Below are positions 34,301-44,667 of a stretch of DNA of 64,000 bases, piece by piece (position 1 is the stretch's first letter; every line of letters starts with the position of its first letter). The notes beneath the pieces were generated by a model, which was not told the DNA's origin, did no database searches, and was given only the letters and a program-made list of their open reading frames with translations. The translations under genes and the position numbers were made by a program. The stretch comes from Agelas oroides (Eukaryota; Porifera; Demospongiae; Agelasida; Agelasidae): positions 18,104,324-18,168,323 of the forward strand of contig OX422184.1 in assembly GCA_949130485.1 (NCBI GenBank), written 5' to 3'.

Positions 34301-35396
34301 GCTCTATCTGGCTCTACTGTACATACTCAAAATGATAAATTCATCAAGCAAATTGCCTAACTAAATCGAATACAATGTATACTCACTTTGTATTTTTGCT
34401 CTGAATGCACAAGATAGTGTTTTCTTTTTTGCTTCACCTCCAACTGTTAGCAGCTCTCCTGTGGGAAGAATTATGGTGCAAGTGGAGTGGCAGGCAACAG
34501 GCAGGTCCCCCACATACACCCAAGTATTTGTAGGGTTTGAGTAAAGATAGACGGCAGAGCTGTATGACTGTCCTCCAGAGGAACCTCCTACAGCTGCCAA
34601 CTGCTTTCCAATTGTAACAGGTGTACACCACTCAAGAGGTGCATTGGGCAGTTTTTTCCACACTGATACTTTCCTATTCCTGTCTGAACTAGTGGTACTT
34701 ATCAGAGAATGCAAGGAAGTGCAAAAAACTTCTCTCTCCTGTTCATCTCCACCAGCCAGGTACCAGATACCATTGAGCAAACTGGACTTCATGAAATAGT
34801 CTGCCTTTGGAAAAGGTTCGACCCTCCGCCACTGGCGGCCATCATACACTTGCACAACATCCAGTGGATCAAGGTTATTATCTAATCCCCCAGCTACTAT
34901 GAGGTGGTGGTCAGTGCTCACAGCGGATGATCGACAACATTTGATTGGCATAGAAGGCAGGGATTGCTTCCATTGTTGTTGGTCAGCATCCAAAACACAC
35001 AATTCATCAGTGAGATTCAGAGTAACAGGATTCCTACCTCCCACCAGCACCAGTCGTGAGACGTAGATTGTGAGTGCATAGTTCTCGGTGGGAGTGTCAA
35101 GTAAGTCCCATGAATTGTCAGTGAAGTCATATATCAAGAGTGTAGCTGGTGAACCAGGATGAACGTTTCCTCCTCCCATGTAAACCTTTTCTCCCAGCAA
35201 CACTGCCTGGGCATCAGACATGCCCAGTGGCATCTCACCGCACTCTCTCCATTCTAGTGATACAAGAGGGTTGAGTAGGTCAATCTGAGGCTGGAGAAGA
35301 CAGTGCTATAATTAAAAGTGTAAATGGCTACTCGGGTGACAGATCTAGACACAAAATATGGTTTGCACGAAACTATACCTCAGGCCGACGATCCAT
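31341..35396 (-). CDS. Kelch-Death-ZU5-Death protein, complete, eight exons
   Basis: Exons on the - strand: 35379-35396 (start MDRRPE), 34387-35290, 33935-34272, 33456-33618, 32293-32849, 32031-32177, 31714-31888 and 31341-31645 (stop TGA). All have GT-AG ends and compatible phases, summing to 868 residues. Residues about 7-307 are a Kelch-type beta-propeller (repeats with AGGLDNN, LAGGDEQ, VGGSSGG, VGGEAKK). About 320-405 is a Death domain (LAPKFLRMAAALHLD, KAMFKAWLAG). 475-610 is ZU5 (GMKLYVPKDSF, LSPVFWIAAP, TKPVTLEIQHCA). 610-765 may correspond to a UPA-like region. 775-868 is a second Death domain (WEHIGIYLHLP, CLVEMLGVWLKRLHP). ZU5-Death arrangements occur in UNC5, PIDD and ankyrins; an N-terminal Kelch propeller on one is unfamiliar to me. 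Likely a cytosolic scaffold in death or innate-immune signalling; that is inference. Confidence 0.85.
31930..32015 (-). repeat. tRNA-derived SINE fragment in an intron
   Basis: Read on the - strand: GATAAGAGTGTCTGACTAG, then GGTGTGAATCC (nine of eleven B-box bases) and CCCAGCTGATTCCCCGGG. It is tRNA-like but incomplete. Intron between exons 6 and 7 of the Kelch-Death-ZU5-Death gene, same strand as the gene. Confidence 0.5.
32957..33348. repeat. Fold-back element in intron 4 of the Kelch gene
   Basis: Arms of about 100 bases or more pair (CTTGGCTTGCATATAGTGTC against the complement of 33260-33348), and an inner pair around GAGATTAACTTTAT continues the hairpin. About 390 bp in all, non-coding, moderately diverged. 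Target duplication not found. Confidence 0.7.
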
Positions 35397-35498
35397 AGGA
35401 CACTCATTCGGTTTGTTTGCTTGTTCCGCCTTCTCACGTGCGCGCCTTAATTAGCCCCACCCTAGTTTGGCGTAACTAGCACGCAGGGGCGGCAGAAG
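35397..35498 (-). promoter_or_regulatory. Short upstream region of the Kelch gene
   Basis: Only about 100 bases separate the ATG at 35396 from the pogo-like element. They contain a CACGTG E-box (35435-35440) inside TCACGTGCGCGCC. The true promoter may lie beyond, or within, the transposon. Confidence 0.25.
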
Positions 35499-38214
35499 GT
35501 AGAGTAGTTGCTACTATTATGGGACGGTTGGTATTATGAGACACTTCCGAATTTTTTGTTCAAACTTACGTGGGAGACAGAGTACCTGTAGGTTAACTTG
35601 TTGGTAGCTCCGCCCCCTGATACTTCCGGATTTATAGGGTCAGAGGTCACTATCTACACCAATTAGAGCACATTAACTTGATTAAGTACGTCCATGTGAG
35701 CGCGAGCTTCATCAACTAGCCACGTGGTGATCACTGGTCTCGCTCTGATCTTGTCTGGTTGTCAAGTTCTCCGCAGGTATGTGATAATCTCTCTAGAAAT
35801 TATGTTCTAATGTGAGCAAATTTTTAATAAAACACTCATACTCTAAATGCACTTTTTTTGTATGTAGACTGTCATGGCATCAGTAAAAGCAAAAAGGAAG
35901 CAGTGGGCTCCTAAGAGCATGCAAGAAGCTTGTAAAGCTGTGAAAGATGAAAACATGAGCCTTCGTGAAGCTGCTAGAAAGTACAGTGTTCCTGTTGAGA
36001 CTTTACGCAGACGTACTGCTGGCCTTGTGAGTCTTGATTGCCGTCCTGGTCCACCTACCGTTCTCACCAGTGAAGAGGAGACTCGTTTGGCAGAATATTG
36101 TGTTGCTATGGCTGATATGGGGTTTGGTTTAACTTGAGAAGGTGTGATGGCCATGGCGTTTGCTATTGCAGACAAAACTGGTTGGAGCCACCCTTTTAAA
36201 CAAGGCTATGCTGGGAGAGGATGGTACGAAGGCTTTATGGTAAGGCAAGCCACTCTTACACTGCGCACACCTCAGGCATTGTCCTACGCACGTGCTGTTT
36301 CTTTGAACAAGGAAACAATTAACGATTTCTTTGCGAAGCTTGGTGCAATCTATGGGCGGCTGAACCTAATTGCTAAACCAAGTCAAATCTTCAACGCAGA
36401 TGAAACTGGGGTTACTATAGTTCACAAGCCATCCAAAGTAATTGCTCAAATTGGACGACACAATGTGCCATCGATAACTTCAGCAGATAAAGGAAAGACA
36501 CATTCGATCTTAGCTTGTGTATCTGCCAGCGGACAAGTGTTCCCGCCGTTCATGATATACCCAAGGAAGCGACCTATACCTGAAAAACTAAGAGAAGGAG
36601 CCTATCCGAACACAGTGTTTCATGTGAGTGACAACGGTTGGATCACGAAAGAACTATTCTATGAATGGTTTAAGATGTTTGCTGAGATGATTCCCCCTTT
36701 GAGACCAGTGCTATTGGTGCTGGATGGACATGGCTCACATATCACTATTGACGTGATTGAGTATGTGCGGTCTAAGGAAATACATCTTCTATGCTTGCCC
36801 TCTCACACTTCCCATATATTACAGCCCTTGGATGTAGGGGTTTTCAAATCGTTCAAATCCTTTTTCTCCAAGGCATGCCGTCAGTACATGGCCAAGAACC
36901 CAGGACGCGTCATAACCGAAGATATCTTGGCTACTGTAGTCGGTGATGCATTTGCACAGTCTCATACCCCATTGAATATTCTTGGTGGTTTTAAGAAATC
37001 TGGCATCTATCCTTTTAACCCTGGTCAAGTGAGCGATCGACAGCTAGCTCCATCAAAGGCACTTGTGAAACCATCCCCTCAACCTCCAACATTTTCTCCT
37101 GAGCAAATTGAATTATTTGAACAAAGGTATGCAGAGGGTTATGATGTGCCAGACCCAACCTACCTAGCATGGAAAAGCGTGAACTATCCTAGCCCTGAGA
37201 GTGTTGTGAGTACAACAACAGCTATCAGTTCTCCAGGATCGTCACCATCAGCTATTGCTGGTACATGTATGTCTACTGTTCATACTGCTACCTCACCTAG
37301 CACCACTTCATCGGTCTCTTCATCTTCTGTGAAGACAAAACAAAGTTCAGAAGAGGTATTGAGTGAATTACTGACATTGCCTCAACCTCCACCACCTAAG
37401 AAAAGTCAAAGGAAAAAAGCTGTGAATCACAAAGCTACTGAAATCACAGATCCTGCTGTTCTACAAGAATTGAAAGATAAACAACTTGCCGCAGCTGAAG
37501 CTAAGAAGGAGAAAGAAGAAAAGAAGTTGGAGAGAGAACGAAAAGCAAATGAGAGAAAGCTGGAGAAGGAGAGAAAGAAACTGGAGAGAGAAAAGAAAGC
37601 ACTAGAAAAAGCAAAGACAAAGGAAAGAAAAGCGCAAGAGAGTAGAGGTAAAAAGAGAAAACCTCGATCTACATGTACCAGACGTGCAACAAGCCCTACA
37701 ACTGATGACCTTGACTCACTGTTTCGCAGCTGGAGATTGATGAAGATAGTGAAGATAATGGACAGTGTTCAAATTGTGGAATGTGTTTTGGTGATGAGCA
37801 GGATGAAGACAAGTTCTGGGTATGTTGTGACAAATGCAACATGTGGTTTTGTTTTGATTGCCACAACTTTACCACTAAAGACACTCTTCCTGATGAGTTC
37901 TATTGCTTGAAATGTGTGTAAGATCTTTCTTTTCTTCTTATTATGATGTAATAGAGTCACTGCATGTTTGTGTTCGTAAACTGTAATTTCTAACTGTCTC
38001 ATAACTCGTGCTGTCCCATATGCATTGAAATCGGTTCAACATGTTTCAGATCCTATAGAGCCAAAACCACTAATGCTACAGTAAATTTTACAAGATTCCT
38101 ACATACTAGAAGCACTGATGAACCTTTAAAAAAAAACGAGCAAAAAACATTCAGTAGTTTAGAAGTTACGATCAATTAAAAGTAAGTATCTCATAATTGC
38201 CCCATCTACTCTAC
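35499..38214 (+). mobile_element. Pogo-like DNA transposon, about 2.7 kb
   Basis: GTAGAGTAG followed by ATTATGAGA(C/T)ACTT occurs at the left (35499-35546) and inverted at the right (38183-38214). The left end has about 20 extra bases between the two blocks. TA occurs at both outer edges, consistent with a TA target. The enclosed frame is a pogo/Tigger transposase. The terminal sequence differs from the CAGTGGA-type MITEs elsewhere in the window, so this copy is not their obvious parent. Confidence 0.7.
35874..37921 (+). pseudogene. Pogo/Tigger transposase with C-terminal PHD finger, disabled
   Basis: Starts MASVKAKRKQWAPKSMQEAC, a psq-type helix-turn-helix (residues about 8-55). A CENP-B-like DNA-binding region, then the DDE_1 catalytic core follow: FNADETG, LLVLDGHGSH and LQPLDVGVFKSFK carry the three aspartates. 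A Ser/Thr linker and a Lys/Glu-rich coiled segment (near 37480-37640) lead to a PHD-type zinc finger (CSNCGMCFGDEQ, FWVCCDKCNMWFCFDCHN, FYCLKCV). One in-frame TGA at 36135-36137 splits the DNA-binding and catalytic parts; it looks like a CGA to TGA change. The PHD finger lies in a different frame from the core, the shift falling near 37700-37735, and no phase-compatible intron was found. Otherwise intact, so a young dead copy. Confidence 0.8.
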
Positions 38215-38308
38215 TTGAGATTGGGGAGCACCGATGATAGTGCGTGCGTAAGCACGCACACGCCAGGGGGGTGTGGGGAAAAATAGGTGCTCTGAGATCG
38301 CTTCTGGG

Positions 38309-38360
38309 TAGTCTCATGGGCCGGACTCTCCTTTGCGTGAGAGTCTGGCCTGCGAGACTA
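38309..38360. mobile_element. Mutator-like hairpin, TAGTCTCG family, copy 2
   Basis: TAGTCTCATGGGCCGGACTC and its complement ending GCGAGACTA. The flanks GCTTCTGGG and GCTTCTGAG are a 9-bp target duplication with one difference. Same family as 18564-18624, more diverged. Confidence 0.75.
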
Positions 38361-39601
38361 GCTTCTGAGGCCATATTTGTACCCAAATGCCACTAGTCCG
38401 ACTATAGTACATGGCGGGAGTAATACCGCCGTTCGCCACGATACATGTCAGTCGTCACGAGGCGTTTCAGTCACTATAGTCGACCGTACGTGGCGGGCCT
38501 GATGAGGTGGGCATCTTATAGACGAATTGACGACCTGGACAAGAACAGTTTCTACTTTGTACTTCACTTTGAAACTAGTTCAGTGATTGCTCACTGCAAA
38601 AGTGGTCACAAAGGTCACCACACCAAGAGCGCATAATGACGTCATTTTTATTTGGGAGGAGGAGGAAGAGCGTGTAACTTCCTATTCTGGCCGTGGTGAA
38701 AGCAGAATCTTTCAGAAGCTGAAGAAGACTCATCCCGAAGTCGAAATATGAGATTAAGTTTATTTAAGCCACTCGGCTGTCTACTGTTAAAGTGTCTACC
38801 GCGAACGCGGACCGCCCGCAGCAACGATGGACACGCCAGCTACTTCGCGGAAGCGCCCTGCTTCCTCGCCCCTCAACACTGAAGCTCGCCAGCCTCCCGC
38901 TAGAGTCGGGAGCATCTCTCCGCCTCGCGCTTCGCGCTCGGCCCCCCTCCCCCCCCCCCGGTTCCACCGCCTATGGCACGGATGAACTATAGGGTCATCG
39001 TTTGTATGCTGGTTTCATGAACTCTGTGTGTCAGAGATATGGAACATCTAAACTCTCCATCATGGTGAGTTGCTGAAAAAATAATGAAAAGGATGTGTTT
39101 CGGCCAAATGGCCTCATCAGCTGCACTGAGGTTGCCGGAAGATGGAGACTGCTATCTCATACACTGAATGCAGTCGGGTGGTTGCTCTTGTCCATACGGT
39201 GGCTGTAGAAAATTGGCATCTCGAAGGTTGCGTCTCTTATAGCCTGTTTCCTGGTGCTGATCGTCCCACTGTTTCAACGGTTAATACTGCAGACACCAGT
39301 CAGCTTTATATTTTTCATCTAGTTCCAACAGTAGTTTACCAATGCTTGATCCTGCAGAGTTCGCACTGTTGTTGACCAGGGTTGTCAAAATAATATTATT
39401 ATGATTCTTCCATAGTGCGAACGAAACAGTGTTTGGTATAGGTAACTATTTAGTTTTTTGGGTAATTTAATTCTCTTTGATGCTTATATACTAAACATAC
39501 ATCCCTTTGCTTACTTGAATTTTAATGGCTATCTTGGCCTATGTTGTAGTGAGGTAGCCTTTTAATCAGAGTTGGTCAATCCACAGGTCAGTCTGGTCCA
39601 A
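38361..39601. other. No recognised gene; GC-rich block
   Basis: 38790-38975 is GC-rich with a C run and overlapping open frames on both strands but no domain. It may be a repeat tail. I do not call a gene. Confidence 0.35.
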
Positions 39602-39706
39602 GTGTAGCATCGTTCCCAGGCCTTCCAAACACCTAATTTTTGACCACTCACAAAAAGTGCTTTGTTTTGTAGTAAACTGGACAACCTGAGAATGAGGTTA
39701 GCCTCC
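39602..39706. repeat. Decayed TAGCC fold-back
   Basis: TAGCATCGTTCCCAGGCCTT at the left and a degraded inverted partner (GAGAATGAGGTTA) at the right. No target duplication. Confidence 0.5.
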
Positions 39707-40540
39707 CCACTTGCATAGTGTTTTCCCATTGGCCAGTCTGGTCCATGCAAGTATAGCCTAGTATAGGTATTATTTTAACTTTGGAATGAGTTTAACAATG
39801 CAAGCTAAGAGTGGTACATGCCAGTGAGCTTGAAAACCAGTTGAAATGTAAAAGTTTGTGTGACTGTGCAATCAAGAGCAAAGATTGGAGATAGGGACAA
39901 ACTTTTTGTTATGCACTCTGTAAAGCAGTAGTGTAATGTTTGCAGGAAACAACACCATAACTGGTAGCATGAATCAGTGTGCTCACAATGTAACTTCTTT
40001 TGCTCCCGTATTTAGTCAGTCCAGTTGGAGTGATCAAGCTGCAAAGATCAAATCAGAGATCAAAACAGAAACAAACACTCACAGAAGCTCAACATTGAAG
40101 TAGCTAATACTACTTTTTATCATGTTTGTACTTCTATCATGTACTAAAGTCAGTCTGATATGGGTTTACCTGCTCAAAACATGTGAGAAGCACTACTCCA
40201 AACAAAAGTGATATTTTACCATATACCACGTCCCCCTGGGCTATCTCTATAGCTATCTCAAACGTGATAACTTTGCATACAAAGTTACCATGCTTGACAC
40301 TTACATGATAAATACATAACATACACAATAAATATGTACTGTGACTATGCAGGCTCAGTGTTATGGGACAACACTAAGTCTTGTTTGTAAACAAAATACA
40401 TACACAATAATAGCTTACTAACTTAACACACTCATGTATTCTACTATTGTTTACAAAGTTACTTTAGTATGTGATGAATACATTATATATAGTGTGCTGG
40501 AAATATCACTGTGGTTCAGCTGAGTAAACCAGTGCATGCA
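39707..40540. other. No recognised gene
   Basis: AT-rich intergenic sequence without supported features. Confidence 0.4.
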
Positions 40541-40982
40541 CACTGTAAAGGGTTACTTCAACCATATTATGGTCATCTCAGTTGCATGCCTGTTATGTAC
40601 GTGACACGTTACAAACTTCAAGGGATGCTTCCAAATTGAATCAAAGCTTATAAGTGTAGTTGAGAAGCTTCTCCCTTTTGTTAAATTATAGGTCTTCATG
40701 CAGAAAGCCTAGTTACTTGGCTACACTTCTGGCATTTCTGCCATAACCATGCAACCAAGGAACTCCTCCAGGGGCAGATGTGTAAGATCCAACCCTCACC
40801 AGAAATGTGATTTATAGGCCTCCTGCGCGAATATCCTAATTTAACAAATGGAGAAGCTTCTCAACTACACTTTGATTCAATTTGGAAGCATCCCTTGAAG
40901 TTTGTAATGTTTCACATACACAACAGGCACGCAACTGAGATGACCAAAATGTGGTTGAAGTAACCAAAATGTTTTTACAGTG
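40541..40982. mobile_element. 442-bp fold-back MITE with CACTGTAAA ends
   Basis: CACTGTAAA lies at both ends in inverted orientation. Arms of about 120 bases (GGTTACTTCAACCA..., CTTCAAGGGATGCTTCCAAA...) pair with few differences around a loop of about 170 bases. No transposase and no clear target duplication. Confidence 0.8.
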
Positions 40983-42317
40983 ATGCCAGTGCCAACAAAG
41001 CAAATGTGGAGAGCTAGACCGAGCGAAAAAAGAAAGCTGGAGGTCCTTGAGTCTGAGGGGCCAGCAGAGCACAGTCAATGCCTTGTAAAACTAAGGAATG
41101 AACACAAAGAGGCAAGCAGAGTAAGCGAGAAAACAATTAAAGAAGGATGATCGTACATGTTCGAGGGCTGGCCACAGCATAATAAAGTGGAATCCAGTTT
41201 CAACCGCAATTGATAAACACAGTGTGCAAGTCTGGAGATGGTATGGTGTTTTTGGAGTTCTGTAGCGACCAGTCTCCACATGAAGTGGGAGACAAACCTC
41301 TCGAAGGGCTGCTATGACCCATTGGTATATAATAAGCAAACAATACAACATCATGAATGAGCACACAGGTGGCTGTCCTGACAGGGGAGGAGGGGGGGGG
41401 GGGGGGGGGGGGGCGGGAAGGGGACAGGCAATTTCTGACAGTAGCAGTAAACTGAGGCATGGACATCTCAGACATGACGGCATTCACATTTTGTGCCATC
41501 ACCCTAAACTAAACTGAAGTTCCATTGTCCACTTTTCCTGATCAGTTCACACATAGGGAGTGGTTGGGCACACAAAAATATTGACATATAAAGTTTGATA
41601 AAATGTTTAGTCTTCTGAGCACCAATAATGGTTTCATCGAAGGGGTGTACAGTGAAGTTGTGGCTTTGGCACTATCTTCACTGATTAATGGACAATTGTT
41701 TTGCAAGCCACACCCAACCAACCTCAGTACATCATGATCATGATGCAGCAGTCTCGTGTAGTTCTTGCCATGTTACATAATTCATGTATATTTTATTACA
41801 CTCTTGTGGGAAACATCCTTAGCTTGGTACACACTGAAAATGTATACCACAGCAAAAATATTGAGATTTGCTGAAAATTTTTCTACTGCACTTTGTGTAA
41901 CATAACATGGTCAGTACACTTTCATTTTGTGTCTGTAAAAAGGGTTGCCCACATATTAATATGTACTGTATCTTTAAACATACATGATAATTCATGAGCC
42001 AGTTATGGCCATCATGTGCATTAGAGAGACAGAGGAGAGCAGTTTGTTGGCATTGAATGAGGCAGCAGAAGTGTGTTGAACCATTCTCCTTATCCAACCA
42101 AATTGAGCTGTTTCTGAGCCCATTGCAAATTTCATTCTAAATAACTGACAGCAATTTTTTGTACAGTTAGCTAATGCCTTACAGCCCCTTAAACTTACAT
42201 CTACTATTGCTGCTATAACAGGTGAGGTTTCCCTATTGCATGGGATTGTGAACAAGGCTTTGCATGTAAGTTAGCACTTGTTTGATCCAATTCTAAATAT
42301 CACAGATGCCAGACACC
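40983..42317. other. Intergenic with poly-G tract
   Basis: A run of about 25 G at 41389-41413. Proline- or glycine-rich open frames crossing it are artefacts. No gene recognised. Confidence 0.45.
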
Positions 42318-42395
42318 TCTGCAGTATGCACCCTCTAGTACCTCAGATACAACCCTAGTCACAGCATCCATTACACTATGGACCCTCTGGACATA
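42318..42395 (-). repeat. Partial inverted copy of the 43584-43918 element
   Basis: CTGCAGTATGCACCCTCTAG and the following 60 bases, including the segment around CCATTACACTATGGACCCTC, are the reverse complement of 43806-43880. Confidence 0.75.
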
Positions 42396-42499
42396 ACATT
42401 ATTGTCAGATACACCCAAGGCATCCATTATATTACAATTCCCTTGGACATATAAATCAAGGCGTACGGTAGTACACCATATGTAGGGATGACCCCGAAA

Positions 42500-42890
42500 A
42501 AAAATGGCGGCCACATTAAAAGTGCACAAATGACACGCTCGAAATGTCTACGTTAGATTAGTCAAAGGCCTCCATGAGCCATACAAGGCATTATCGAGTG
42601 CTTCCATGAGCAGTGAGACCGTTAACTTCACTGGAGAGAATCGCTAAAGTACCAGATCGTCAAGTCGCTAAAACGGGCAATCGTCTATCTTCTTTCTTTC
42701 TTTTCTCCACCACGATAGCACGACAACGGGTGAAGCTATTACAACGATTCAAACGCGAAAGAACAGCATAAATCACTTGGTATTGTACTCACTACTTATC
42801 GTTATCGTAGAACTTGAACTATTCTGCAGTGATTCTCAAGCACTCCGATGTTACTTTTTTGCTTAGTGCTATACCGCCATTTTGTTAGAA
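42500..42890. promoter_or_regulatory. Opposed YY1-like start-site motifs
   Basis: AAAATGGCGGCC on + (near 42502) and ACAAAATGGCGG on - (near 42880) match the YY1 element common at animal promoters. A possible - strand donor (TAGTGAGTAC) lies near 42792. No downstream coding exon was recognised on either strand, so this is a weak call. Confidence 0.25.
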
Positions 42891-43117
42891 TAACATTATT
42901 CATAGAAACTACGCCCCCGGAAGCTCAACTGAGCACATGTTCAGATATAGCTTACGGTGATAAGATGAAAGACTAAGGTCATAGGCCTGCACAGCAGTAG
43001 AGGGTTGGGGGGGGGGGGGGGGGAGAAGCATGCACAAAATTTATGATGTGCAGCACCACCACTCAGAGTAGAAGCTGAACGTCCGCTTGACGAAGGGATT
43101 GAGTGGGTTGTTGGTCG

Positions 43118-43213
43118 TTCGACGGAATCGGTGGACTCCTGGGCTGTTGCTCCTTCGACTGAATCAATGGACTCCTAGGCTGCTGCTCCTTCGACTGGAT
43201 GAGTGGACTTCTC
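43118..43213. repeat. 36-bp tandem repeat, about 2.7 copies
   Basis: Units beginning TTCGAC(G/T)GAATC with GGACTCCT(G/A)GGCTG(T/C)TGCTCC. Confidence 0.8.
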
Positions 43214-43583
43214 TCTATCTTGAGTTACAAAGAATGTCTGATCTACGTACCTATAGCTAGCTAGCTGTGGCCGTGTAGATAATAGCATGGCGCCCGCCCC
43301 GCGACCAGGCCAGACGGGCGGTTTGGGGGGGCTGAAATTGTATTGCTGCTGATAGTGGCAGATATGGATTGTCTTTTATGTGGAAAGCTGTGGACTGAGC
43401 AGTGCTGAGTACCATGTTTATTTAGCAGGTGTGAATAGGCTAAGTGCATGTAGAGACTTTGGTGTGCATAGTTGGCAAAATGACACAAGATATAGGGATG
43501 GTGTGAATGTGTTGTGGTGTCGTTCCCATCTTGTTTGGCTGGTTTTTGAGGGTTCCATCCCTACATGCGCTTGTTTTCATTCG

Positions 43584-43918
43584 GAAAACTTTTTTGTGAC
43601 TTTTATTAAATGGTCCCACGCAGCTCTGCAGTATGCACCCTCTAGTAAGTACCAGCTGCACTGAACTTGCCACAGGACACTTAACTATATTACACTTTTT
43701 CACTAGCATACAGCAATATTTTATTACACCTCAAGGTGCAAGAAAAAAATGCACTATAAACACTGGACCCAGGGGGATTCATACTTTGGTCTATCTCATG
43801 TACTGTTATGTCCAGAGGGTCCATAGTGTAATGGATGCTGTGACTAGGGTTGTAACTTACTAGAGGGTGCATACTGCAGAAGTGCGTGGGACCATTTAAT
43901 AAAAGTCACAAAAAAGTT
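43584..43918. mobile_element. 335-bp MITE with about 70-bp inverted ends
   Basis: AACTTTTTTGTGACTTTTAT to CCCTCTAGTAAGTA at the left is repeated inverted at the right end. Inside, GGACCC and GGGTCC motifs form a further hairpin. Related partial copy at 42318-42395. Confidence 0.8.
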
Positions 43919-44424
43919 AAAATGTCAAATTTCATGAACACAGGACAGATTTTCCTTTTTCCCCGTGTTTTATTTATCTTCAGCATTTTAATTGAGTACA
44001 CTTCCTTCTAACGTTTGTTACTCAATTTTAATACTTCAATAAATTGAAGCAGTGCCTTCCTCCATTTCTATCGCCATAGTCTCTGTTGTGGATTCAATCA
44101 TATGTCTATTAAGGTAACCACTCTTGTACATGTAACCTATTAGCTATTCTAATAGTATTGGATAAAATCAATTTAATTAACTACACTATGCTTGGTAGAC
44201 ATTGCAGACATGTATGTCTGCCTGTGGGTGTGCAAACACCATTAGCCTCCATAATATTTTATACAGTAATTTGATGGCTTCAGTTGTCTTATAAAACTGT
44301 AGCAAACACTGTATTGCTACGCTTGTATAACTTGGTCTCTGTCATTCTGCAAGTGGAGTTATTGGCTGCCTCAAACACCACTGCGATACGACCCTTCTCC
44401 CGAAATTGAGTGCAATTCCACAGA
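43919..44424 (+). other. Upstream region of the cysteine-rich peptide gene
   Basis: No other feature seen. It should contain the peptide gene promoter; no clear TATA box was identified. Confidence 0.3.
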
Positions 44425-44667
44425 ATGCATAGCAAAATTATTTTTCTCGCCATTTTTGTGTATGCCTTCCTTGTGATGCTTCAAGAAGAAGGTGCTAATG
44501 CTTTACCAACCCAGTCAACAAATTGCACGTGGTGCAATATCCTCGACGGAACACAAGATTTGTATGACTGCGTAACACGTTGCCTAAGTATTCATGCGGA
44601 GTATGGGCCAAAGGATGATAAGCTGGCAGAGTGCCTATGTGAATGCCAGAAGCGATTCCCACAGTGA
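44425..44667 (+). CDS. Secreted cysteine-rich peptide, 80 residues
   Basis: Starts MHSKIIFLAIFVYAFLVML, a clear signal peptide with predicted cleavage near ANA-LP. The mature part of about 50 residues has seven cysteines arranged C-x2-C-x10-C-x3-C-x17-C-x-C-x-C and ends KRFPQ. Single exon. I chose the ATG at 44425 over an upstream in-frame GTG because the signal peptide begins there. The family is not recognised. Small secreted cysteine-rich proteins in animals serve in defence, signalling or the matrix, and nothing here decides between these. A partial tandem copy follows about 270 bases downstream. Confidence 0.65.
   Translation: MHSKIIFLAIFVYAFLVMLQEEGANALPTQSTNCTWCNILDGTQDLYDCVTRCLSIHAEYGPKDDKLAECLCECQKRFPQ

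Noticed and set aside
38764-38992. Arg/Pro-rich frames on both strands in GC-rich DNA
   Set aside because: Compositional; no domain, no splice signals.
41091-41517. Poly-Pro and poly-Gly frames
   Set aside because: Created by a poly-G tract.
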